A stretch of DNA of 64,000 nt, taken from contig OY759261.1 of assembly GCA_963662155.1 (NCBI GenBank), positions 62,933,917-62,997,916 of the forward strand, read 5' to 3'. Positions 11,701 to 23,700 of the stretch are shown here, one piece after another. This stretch comes from Lamellibrachia columna. Lineage: Eukaryota > Annelida > Polychaeta > Sabellida > Siboglinidae. A program made the position numbers and the translations under genes. The notes beneath the pieces were generated by a model. That model was not told the DNA's origin, made no database searches, and saw only the letters and a program-made list of their open reading frames with translations. Within the stretch, counting starts at the first letter, position 1. Every line of letters begins with the position of its first letter.

Positions 11701-14700
11701 GGCAGTTGATGTGGAAAAAAATTTGAATTTTTTTATTTTTTCATATAATCAGACAAAACATTAACATGGCCACCAAAACAGTTTTGCACTATGGTCTGAC
11801 CTCTGTAGTTAAGACTACACTACAAACACCTCTAGGCTGAGGCTAAGAATGGTATGCCAGGGTCTAGGATTAGGTGCATAATTATAGACATAGACTGCTC
11901 TTACTTTGTCCTTGGTGATGTTTGTTGTCGCAGTTGATTGGTTGAATAAGTTTAATAAATGGGCATCAAATTATTTGGTTCTTGCTTGTTATATGTAATT
12001 CAGTATATTAAAGCCAACTGGTCAATAAACAGTACCGATGTGGCTTCAATGGGACACTTGGGAATGAAGATAAAACGTTGTGTTTACATATTGAAAGATA
12101 TGACTATTATGGCAACTTAGCGATGCACTGGGGCCTCTATTAGCTACATTTGACAGAAGGGTTTACACCCTCCTGGTTCTGGTAACACTAAGCATATGTA
12201 AGTCCATGTGTCCATTCACCTTGTGTACGTAATATTACATTGAATGACACTAACATTATTTTTCCAGCTCTTCCGACATGGCGATCGAAGTCCTATAAAG
12301 CCTTTTCCTACTGATAAATATAAAGACAGTTGGCCACAGGGCTATGGACAACTTTCTATGGTAGAGTATAATTATTTGCTTGTAAAGTTGGCTATTACAT
12401 GGACATCATCCAATTCTATAAAATTAAAGGAGAGTAAATGTGAATAAGAATTGTAGCGTTATTAGAATTTTATGACATTAAGTTCTGAGAGACAGAATAC
12501 ATTACATAAGATGAATAAGCTTCCACTGATGCACAGAACTGTCTAAAAGATGACAGTGACATTGTTTTGAGGTGTTCTTTGTCAGTGTTACGGATAGGTT
12601 TTATTGTTTACAGATAGATGTTGTTGTTTACAGTTAAGTGTTGTTGTTTACAGATAGGGATGCGACAGCAGTATCACCTGGGTCAGTACCTGCGACAACG
12701 GTACATGCTCAGCCAAACTCTTCTCAACACTACCTACATTCACGATCAGGTACCATATTTTACAAGCAATGGCTCTGGTAGAAAATATCAGTTACAATTA
12801 CAGTTACGATTACAGTAGCTCTGTAATTATTCATTACAACATTTACACTATAGAGAGTAGCAGACACCAACCTGCCTTTAATCTTTGTGTTTTACTTGTT
12901 TTGTTGGCTTCGTTTATGAAGTTAAAGGCCCTGGCATAGACAGGGAGTTACCACCCAGTGTCACTGAACAAAAAGTAAACATTACCTTACTTTCTTTATA
13001 AACAGTTCATGATGTTTCTCAGTGTGCTACCTGCTAAACAGCCATTACAATAATGACAACTGTTGCATCTACAGTATTCATCAGGTTTGCATAGTTCAGC
13101 ATTTATTGTGCGTCATATTTGGGATGTAACATTAATAGAAAAAGGCGTTTTTGAAACACATTTCCTAATCTACAATTGACTATCAACTTGGAACGTGTGT
13201 TGGGAACTGTGAGTTTAGCAAGAAAAATTACATTTTACCAGATCCGCGTTCGCTCGACTGATGTGGATCGGACCCTAATGAGCGCCTACTCCAATCTTGC
13301 TGGTCTGTATCCTCCCACGGGCTCCCAGGTGTGGGATCCACAGATCCCCTGGCAGCCGATCCCTGTTCATACAGTGCCCCGGATGGAAGATAAGGTAGTG
13401 TGACTGTCATTTGTAAGTGAATCTTTGCAAGTGCCCCAATCTTAACTCCCTTGCCGATCCTGATTGTTTGCGTTATCAGTGCAGTAAGTGGGACATTGGG
13501 AACCATTGTGAGTGCGTCATGCGCCAACGTAACCCGATCTATGTGGATCACCGTAGAACCTAAAAAATTAATATATTTATCAGAACACCTGCAAATTGAC
13601 AGAATGTTACGTTTCCTACACAGACAGTCCATTTCACCTAAATATTTGGCCTTGTTGATGGCATAAGATTGATTTACAATGGCATATCTGACTAAGATGG
13701 CTTTATGTATTTTTCTTACCACAGCATAGAGAATGCCAGCTTAAAACTTGGTATCCGATGCATTAAGCTCCATGGTATCCGATGCATTAAACTAAATTGG
13801 GGTGGCTAATCAATAAAAACCTTTTGTATGTACAATGTTGTCAAATTATTTATTTTATTTAACCATAATTTGAACATAAAATACATAGGGAATCCACTTA
13901 ACAATTTGGCACCTCATACCATTGAGATTGGGGCGCTTACAGTAACTCTTCCCATCCATCCATCTTTTAGTTGGGCTGTTGAAATTGAAGAATGGTAAAA
14001 GAACGTAGCACCTGTCCACCATGTTTTTATTGCCAAAACTTTAACAAGCTATTTAAAATTATGAATATAATATTTATTTGTTCCAATTCCAAATTACATT
14101 ATTCATATATTCTAAAAAGAAAAATATCCGCAGCAAGCATGTTCTGGTAGTTTTGTGGCACGTTTTTATATAATCCAGTATTTTGTTGCTCTCCCAGTTG
14201 TATACAGAATCTTTCAGTGTGTTTGTGCCCAATTTGTGCACAAACATATATGTCTAACTGGAATCAAGAATATTAGTAAACACTGCCATATTTTTGATGC
14301 GTTGGAACAATTTGTACTAGAAGGTGCCCTCTCTGCTGCGATTTTGATTTTATAAATATATTTCGCAAGAGCAGCAACAGTGACCAGTAAGAAAGGAGAG
14401 ACAGATCAAATAGGTTGTGTTATAATCCAACATTTTCGATATGTTTCGTATGTATGGGTATGTATGTTCATGAACTAGTTGTGACTGTGTGGAGGGGTGA
14501 ATGTTCATGAACTAGGTGTAAGTGTGTGGAGGTGTGAATGTTCATGAACTAGTTGTAAGTGTGTGGGGGTGAATCTTCATGAACTAGTTGTGCGTGTGTG
14601 GAGGGGTGAATCTTCATGAACTAGTTATGTGTAGGAGGTGAATGTTCATGAATTAATAATAGTAAAAGAAAACTTCTTACACACCTAAATCCTCAGAAAC

Positions 14701-17700
14701 TTAGCTCAGTGGTGCATCTAAACAAGAGGGTTAATCAGTGTCAAAATCTGGTAGTACTATAAAGTTGTCAACAGAAGGGTAAACATACTTGGAAGCTAAA
14801 GGGGTAATGACAGTTAAACAGAAAAGTCTTCAGATGACAGCGAAATGATATGATATTTCCTACTGACGTAGCACTAACAGTGTGTAGATACAGTGTTAAG
14901 TGTGTAGATACAGTGTTAACAGTGATGTAACAGTGTGTAGATACAGTGTTAACAGTGATGTAACATTTCAGCTGCTCAATGAAGACATTGAATGTCCCAC
15001 AGCCACAAAGTTATACAACAAGATTCTGAACAGTCCCGCAATCAGGAAGGAGGAACAGATGAACAAAGTAGGTCAAGGGTCAAATGGACACCTGGTGGTA
15101 ATAAAACACAACTGGTCTTGTATATCAATGTTCAGTAAGCAGTCTTTGGCTGTCTGTGTTTTCACAATTTTCTGATAATTTTTTATTGTAAAATGATGTT
15201 ATATACTATAAACTATATCTACTCTAACGTGTTGACTGCCTAAGTATAAACTATATCTACTCTAACGTGTTGACTGCCCAAGTGTAAACTATATCTACTC
15301 TAACGTGTTGACTGCCCAAGTGTAAACTATATCTACTCTAACGTGTTGACTGCCCAAGTGTAAACTATATCTACTGCCAAGCATGTTTTAATTAACTGCT
15401 TTTTAAAAATATACTTTTATTGTTCTTTGTTTAATTGGAATGTTTCGGAGCAAATATTATGTTTCACACGAATGTAGGACGTATTAAATAGCGATATGTG
15501 AATTTAAACAATTCCTATGATGTGACATCAGTGCAATTGAGCAGACATATTCACAGGTTTGTTCGTAGAAGCTATTGGCTGTGAAATGGTGCATTTTTTT
15601 AGAGTTTAACAGGCGGTGGGATTTATGGGGATTTTTCTGCTATGGGGGATGTGGACGCATGAATACGTGGCTATTTTTGTCCAAATTGATGGGCATCGCA
15701 CGTCGGGCTTGTTTTAAAAGAGCTGGAGGTATGTGATTTTTACCAAATTTGGTCAGCATGTCAATGAGATGATGGCAGTTGCTGTGAAAAATTTTCAGAA
15801 TTTTTGATGGTCACATTTTCTTATAATCGGACAGTACGTTAACATGGCCACCAATGCAATTCTCAACAGTGGTCTGACTCCTAAAGCACACTGTTGTGTT
15901 AAACACGGATTTAGGAGAGACCGTGGCTAGTTGTGTTTGTCTTGCTGCCTGTAAGATTGCATGTTGGAGTCACACTGTCTGCAGGAGCTAGACTAAAGTT
16001 TTACCATTGTGTTGATTTCTTCCAGCCATTTTACGACTATGTGTCGAAGAACACGGGGCATCGCATTGAAAATCTCACAAAGTTGTGGACTGTGTCTGAC
16101 ACATTCAAGTGTGAGGTAAATTCAGTCCTGTGTGCCTCCTAGCAACCAGTGTGTGTTTCCTAGCAATGAATGTATGTCTCCTAGCAACCAATATGTGTCT
16201 CCTATCAACCACTGTGTGCCTCCAAGCAACCAGCGTATGTCTCCTAGCAACCAGCGTGTTCCTAGCAAAAACCTAAGACTAGTTTTATTCAGTCCCTATA
16301 ACCAAGGAGCTGACAATAGACAGTGGTGCAGGTAGACATTCAAGTGATATGTGCACATCCTTCAGTAATCAGTTGAGATTGCTAGAATGGAATGGCCTAG
16401 ATGCTAGAGGTAAAGTGTGCAACATGAATAGGATATGTCATCTTTTAAAACTACTCGTCCTATCTCGACCACATTTGTTGTGTATTATATGTCGACCTAA
16501 AAAGAAGGTCGTTCATAACATGATAAGAAATTTGCGTCACAGTAACCAGACAATCTTACAAATGCTGATATGGGTAGTTTTGAGGGAAGTCCCATGGAAG
16601 ATCGAGTTGATGTCTAATTTGATTCTAACAAATAATATGTAAAATTTTATAAATGTTGTACTTTGATAAAGGTATGGTTTAATTGATTAATTCATTAAGA
16701 AAGCTTTGATTCCATGAATTGAGATTCTAGGGTCTGTAGCTGTGACCATTACTTTTTGGGGCAACAGAGCCCTCACTCAGATACCCCCAAAATATGGTGG
16801 TTTCTATGCCTGTGTGACTGACCCAGCCATCTTAGTGTCCTGTAGAAAACATCTTGTTCCATTACAGTTGACTAATAATATAACTCTGCCCAATTGGGCA
16901 CTGAAGAAAACTGCAAAACCTTTTTCTGTTACAGATGGCACATAATATGACTCTACCCGATTGGGCACTGACGAAGTGGCACAACGTGAGCACTGTCCGT
17001 GAGAAGGCGTTTGCGATATCTGCCTACCAGTTCTATCTCGAGTATGATTACAACCGCACTGTGGAACGCCTGCGAGGAGGCGAGTCAGATGGCATGGGGC
17101 TCATCCACTAAAATCATGTTTTTGGGGGCATGTACATAAATTTTCATTGGATGATTTATTGGGCTGTCCACAAGTGGATTGATTTATTGTCACAATTGGA
17201 TAAATTTTTTTATGTCCACAATTTGATGATTTATTGGTCTGTCCATAATTGGATGATTTATTGGTCTGTCCATAATTGGATGATTTATTGGTCTGTCCAT
17301 AATTGCCATCATGTGATCTACGTCATAACTGGCTGATTTTATTCCAAATGGCAAGAATAATATATTTGTGAAAAAATAAGATATGTAAGATCATGAAAGT
17401 GACACATTTTGTACGGATGTTAGTTTTATTGAACCAAAACGTTATTAACACTAATAAATTCAGGTCGCAATGTCCCGTAAAATAGTCGCCGCTTGAACTA
17501 AAAAAGAAAGATGGCATCGGTCAGTGAGCGGGGTAGATCATATAACAACAAACTGATGTAATTAAGCTTGAAATTGTTCCTGTGAAGTTTGCAAATCAAT
17601 TTGGCTTTGTTGACTGATTACATATAAAACCTTGTGTGTTCCACCAAGTCCTGCTTCATCTGATTCTTGTGTGTTCCACCAGGTCCTGTGGTCTTTGTGT

Positions 17701-20700
17701 GTTCCACCACATCCTCTGTCATGTTCATGTGGTATTCATGTGTTCCACCAGGTCCTCTGTCATGTTCATGTGGTCCTCGTGTGTTCCACCAGGTCCTCTG
17801 TCATGTTCATGCGGTCCTCGTGTGTTCCACAAGGTCCTCTGTCATGTTCATGTGGTCCTCTTGTGTTCCACCAGGTCCTCTGTCATGTTCATGTGGTCCT
17901 TTTGTGTTCCATCAGGTCCTCTTCTCAAGGAGATGATAAAGAACATGAATACTTCCATCGCACGAGGCGGGAACCAGACGGACCAGCGCACAAAACTCTT
18001 CATGTTCTCGGCTGTAAATATTCCAACCATAAATTTTCTACAGATTGTGTAAATGCTAGCAGTGTGAATATGTTTAAAAACAAAATTTACAAATATCTCA
18101 GAAGGGTATACATTACATATAGATAACAAAATCCAATGGCTTCTTGTCCACTTGTCATCTGGACATTTTGCCTTGGATGGCAATCTTGTTAAATCTTGAA
18201 TTAAATAAATATTGTATTTGTAGCCACACCTCGATTTAAAGCCACGCCTCGAATTTTCATATCAATCCTACCATTTGGAGCTGTTTGTGGCAGGAAAGTA
18301 ATAAATTTAAATGTGTATGCACAAACAACTTTAAAGTGTAAGTGTATACCTATATAAGGTGTTAAACTTTGGAATTCTTTAGACGATTATAATTATAACA
18401 AGTTCAGTTACTATCCAGAATCTCAAAAAAGCAATATAAAATGTATTTTTTCCTTAATTAATTGTGTAAGTAGCACGCTTTACTTTCTCCCTATAATTTG
18501 AATTGGCCTCAAGTTACTTTCAAAATATGTGTATGTCGTGTATTGCACTTTTTTGCTTGGATACAAAGAATTGAATAGACAGTATTCACAACATATACAA
18601 CACCTATTGGGTAAGAATAAAACTACAGTTGCGGGTTGTGTTTATGAAGTCATTGCTAAATGTTTATGACGTCATAGCAATATGTTTGTGATGTCATTGC
18701 AATGTGTGTGTGATGTCACTGCAATGCCTTAAACTGGTAGATTTCGAAATTGGTCATAAACTATTATATAATTTTAAATTATAATTTTCGAATGGGGTAG
18801 TTTTACTGGATAGTTAGTTCACAGTCATTTTAGGCCTGCAGATGCCTGTCACTATTGCAGTCACTAGCTTGAGATAGATCAGGTTCAGGCCTGTGTGAAT
18901 GAAATGCCTGTTTGAAGAAAGTCACAGAGGAGGGAAGTATTTATAACACATACAACACATATTGGCTAAGATTGAAACCGCGGTTGCAGGTGATAAAAAA
19001 ATCTAGTGCTAATGCGCATGCGTCACAAATATCACCTATTGAGTGTTGGTTGGTTTCAGCATGACAGCACAGTGTCTCCGTTCCTGGGCGTGTTGAATGT
19101 CTACAATCGCATCATGCCTCCATACGCGGCCGCTGTCTTAGTGGAACTGTACAATGCCAGTGGTAAATACAGTGTCCAAGTGCACTATAGAAACGACTCC
19201 AGCACGGAGCCGTACCTCCTACAGATCCCCGGTATGTATACATATGGAGACAATTTCTGTCCTGTTAAAATATTTATTGACCGATTCTTTTTTTACTCCC
19301 AAATATCAAACAATGTGTAAAAAGGTGATGTATTTTGTAACAGTTTTAAGCTGCTGTTCAAGAATGAATGTGTCTGGTAAAACTAGTTTGAGAAAGTGCT
19401 TCAATATTTCAGCTGAAGATTTTAATAATGATAATGAAAAAAAATTATTCACTCTAATTTTAGTTTTAAGTGGTGGTTTTAAATTAACCGTTTCTAGTAA
19501 ATCTGTTTAAGTAAAATATTTCTAGTAATGTTTTTAAAGATAAATTTCCGTTTTTAATTAAAAAAAATAAAGGACAATTAGGTTCTTGTATATATGTATA
19601 TAAATATGTACTGTAGTATGTGTAGTTTATCGTCTGACCATGATATGTATTTCAAATAATAAATGTCTCTTGTTGTCCCGTAGGGTGTACAGCATTCTGT
19701 CCGTATGACAGATTTCTTGCACTCACCTTTGACATGGTCCCTGTCGACTGGGCCACTGAATGTCAGGGACCATCTCCAGATGACTATCAAAGTAAGTGAC
19801 GTTTCATCATCTCTCAGTTTCTTTATTATCAACTAACCATTGTCAATGATCAACATAGTGTTCAGTTAAATAAAAGCTGCCCTATCAATTCTTTTAGCTC
19901 ATTGTAAATTAGAAATGTTGATGTTCACACACAACTTTGAAATTCATCAATACTACACACGTGGAAGAAATAATCTGTTTATTCCCAGAGCCACTCATGA
20001 ATTTGCATCAAAGTACATTAGACACAATATAATACAGATTGTTAACAATGCTCCAAATATTATCCTTGAAAATTTTTTTACAGCCTATATGGTTTTTCCA
20101 CTTACATTAAAAATAATTTTATTAGGAATTATAAATCATGCTGTCTTATTCCTAATTGTTATATTTGTAAATCTTTAACCTAAACTACAATGGAGTCTCT
20201 TTGTACTGTAGTGATCATGTAACTGTAATATATATATTTTGAATGTGATCATGTGATTATGTAATATATATATATTTTTTACTTTAATAGGGTGGCTCCC
20301 ATGATAGCGACATTTGATGTCTTAATGGGAGTTTCCCTGACCTATCTTGAATTTTGTTTTATAATGTTCATACACGAGACTACAGGTCAAATTGGGTGAA
20401 TAGTTTAATATGTGCAGTTGTGCAGTCTGTTTAGTAAAAGTGTAAGAACTATAGGACATGTAGTAATGTTACTGAAGTAGCAGTGTAAATTAGATTCATT
20501 GATGTTCACATGTCTAATGGGTGAATAGTTTAATATGTGCAGCTAGTTTAAAAAATTTGTAAGAACTAGTGGACATGAAGTAATGTTAATGAAGGAACAG
20601 TGTAGATTAGATTTGTTGATGTTCACATGTGTAGTGTGTGAATAGTTTAATATGAACAGCTGGTTTAATGAACTAGTGGACATGAAGTAATGTTAGTGAA

Positions 20701-23700
20701 GGAACAGTGTAAATTAGATTAATTTATGTTCACACGTGTAGTGGGTGAATAGTTTAATATGTGCAGTTGGTTTAATAAAAGTGTAAGAACTAGTGGACAT
20801 GAAGTAATGTTAGTGAAGGAACAGTGTAGATCACATAGTAGTCATTTAACAAGATTTAACAAGATTTGCCATCCAAGCCAAAGGCCCAGATGGCAAGTGG
20901 ACAAGGAAGCCATTGGCTTATCGAGAGTCCAACAATGTTCATCTACTTATAGCCCGCCCTCCTGAGATATGTGTCAACCTTGTTTTTAAACATATTCACG
21001 CTGCTAGCAGTTACACAATCTGTAGACAATTTGTTCCATTCATTTATTGTCCTCTGTGAGAACGAGTGCTTCCTGATGTCCAATCTACATTGATCCTTTA
21101 CTAATTTTACCTCATGTCCTCTAGTTCTGCTATCCTTCTTGAGTGAGAAAAACATATTTCTATCAATATTTTCATACCCATTCAATATCTTAAAAACTTC
21201 AATCTGATCTCCTCTTAACCTCCTTGTCTCTAGAGTTGTTAAACCACATTCTTTCAGGCGTTCTTCATAACTAAGGTCTCTCAGTTCTGGAATCATTTTA
21301 GTTGCTCTCCTTTGTATGCGTTCAAGCGTATCTATATCTTTCTTACGATATGGTCTCCATGCTTGTATACAGTATTCTAAATGAGGTCTAACTATTGCTT
21401 TATAAAGAGGTATAATTAACTTTTTTCCCTTGTATGTTATGTTTCTTCTAATCAATCCAAGAATTTGATTACCCTTTGAAGCTGCAATACCACACTGCTC
21501 TGAAACTTTCATATCAGCGCTTATTGTAACTCCTTCCCATGTCCTGTATGTAAGCATTTACATTTCCCAAAATTGAACAACATCTGCCATTTCTCAGACC
21601 ATTTCACTAATCTGTCTAGATCGTTTTGTAAATGTTGTTTATCACCATCAGTATTAACCTTTCTAAACAGTTTTGTGTCATCCGCAAATTTCAGTACGTT
21701 ACTTGTTATACTGTCGTCCAAGTCATTGATATAAATTAAGAATAATATAGGTCCTAATACTGATCCTTGAGATACCCCACTCAAAACCGATTTCCAATTT
21801 GAAACTTCTCCATCTACTACAACTCGTTGTCTTCTGTCAGTCAGCCATTGTTCTATCCAGTCAGTTATGCTGTCCCCGATACCATGGGCTTTTAATTTAA
21901 GTAGTAATCTTTGATGTGGCACTTTGTCAAAAGCTTTCTGAAAATCTAAGTAGATAATATCTATTGGCGATCCCACGTCTATCCACTTAGTGATTTCTTC
22001 CAAAAAACATAACATATTTGTTAAGCATGACCTCGCTTTAAGGAAACCATGTTGAGATGAATTTAATAATTTATGCTTAACGAGGAATTCCACCATATGG
22101 TCTTTAATTAACCTTTCTAATAATTTACAAATCACTGACGTTAAACTCACTGGTCTGTAATTCTCTGACTTATTTCTCGAACCCTTTTTAAATAATGGTA
22201 TGATGTTTGCTTCTTTCCATTCAAACGGAACAACTCCCTCTTTTAATGACAAGTTGAATACTCTTGCAAGTGGTATACTGATTTGTTCTACTGTTTCCAT
22301 TAGTAATTTTGGAGGAATCCCATCCACTCCCGGTGATTTGTTATCTTTCATTGCCTTTATTTTCTTAGCTACCAATTCTGGAGTTACAACTAACGGACCT
22401 AAATAGTCAGATTTAGCCCCCTGAAATTTAGCATCAGCAACTGGTAATGAACTAATATCTTCTTTGGTAAACACTGAACTGAAGTAACCATTTAGGTCTT
22501 CCGCCATTAAAAACCCCTGTGATATTATATTTCCAGCACTGTCTTCTAGAGGTCCAACCTTGTCTTGTACGTTTTGTTTACTCCTGACATATGCATAAAA
22601 ACTCTTGCTGTCATTTTTTATGTTACATGCTAGTTTTTGCTCATAGCTTCTTTTAGATCGTCTGATTTCAGTTGTAGCTGCATTAAGTGCCTCTTTGTAT
22701 TTTGCATAGTCTTCGTCCTTTCTGGTACGCCTATAAACCCTCCACATAGTTTGTTTTAGCATTATTTTTCTAATAGCCTCTTTTGACAAGTGTTTCTTTC
22801 TACACCGTTTTCCTTGTTTTTGGAAGGGAACAAATTTATCGATGATACTCTCAGTTTCATATTTTAGAATATTCCAACATTCAATTGCGGTCTTATTCAT
22901 CAGCATGTTATTCCAATCTAGCTTTGCTAAGTATTTTCTCATATCTTTGTAGTTACCTTTGTGGAAGTTTCTCTTGTACGTTTTCTTATTTTTACTTTCT
23001 GATTTTACATTGATGTCAAAATGTATTTGATTATGGTCACTATTACCCAACTAATTCTTTTTGTGATGACAAAACTATATCTAATACATTTTCTCCCCTG
23101 GTTGGTTCTAGTACGTGCTGAGTAAGAAAGCTATCCTGGATTAAAAATAGAAATTGTTGGTCCTCAATCACTGTGCTCTCTAGAGAATTCCATTGTATGT
23201 GTCCATGGTTAAAATCTCCCATTATGATACATTCCCCTTTACTAACTTCCTTTATAGCGTTTTTTATTTTTGTGTTGTCCTCTTCGTTTATGTTTGGACT
23301 TCGGTAAACTAATCCAATAGTTAATTTTGAATTTCCTGAAACAATTTTGCACCAAACAGCTTCATCGCAATCTGCTTCCCTTTCTAGTTTTATTTCATAA
23401 GCCTGAATAGATTCTTTAACATATAAAATAACTCCCCCGCCCCTTCTTCCTATTTGATCTTTCCTAAACATTACATATCCTGTCAGTCCTAATTCAGCAT
23501 CTGTTATATCTATGTTGGCCCATGATTCAGTTATACCAATTATGTGAGGGTCAATATCTTCTACCATAATGTTTAATTCGTTTTTCTTATTTACTATGCT
23601 CCTTGCATTTAAACATATGCATCTATAACCTTTTTCAGAGATGTTTTTCGGATGATTTGATATTGGTTTATCTGTGCTAGTGGCCTCTTGTTCTGCTTGA

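Noticed and set aside
12244..12447. 67-aa frame reading through exon 2 of paralogue 1
   Set aside because: Only 12268-12360 is exon; the remainder is intron after a GT donor, as the paralogue alignment shows.
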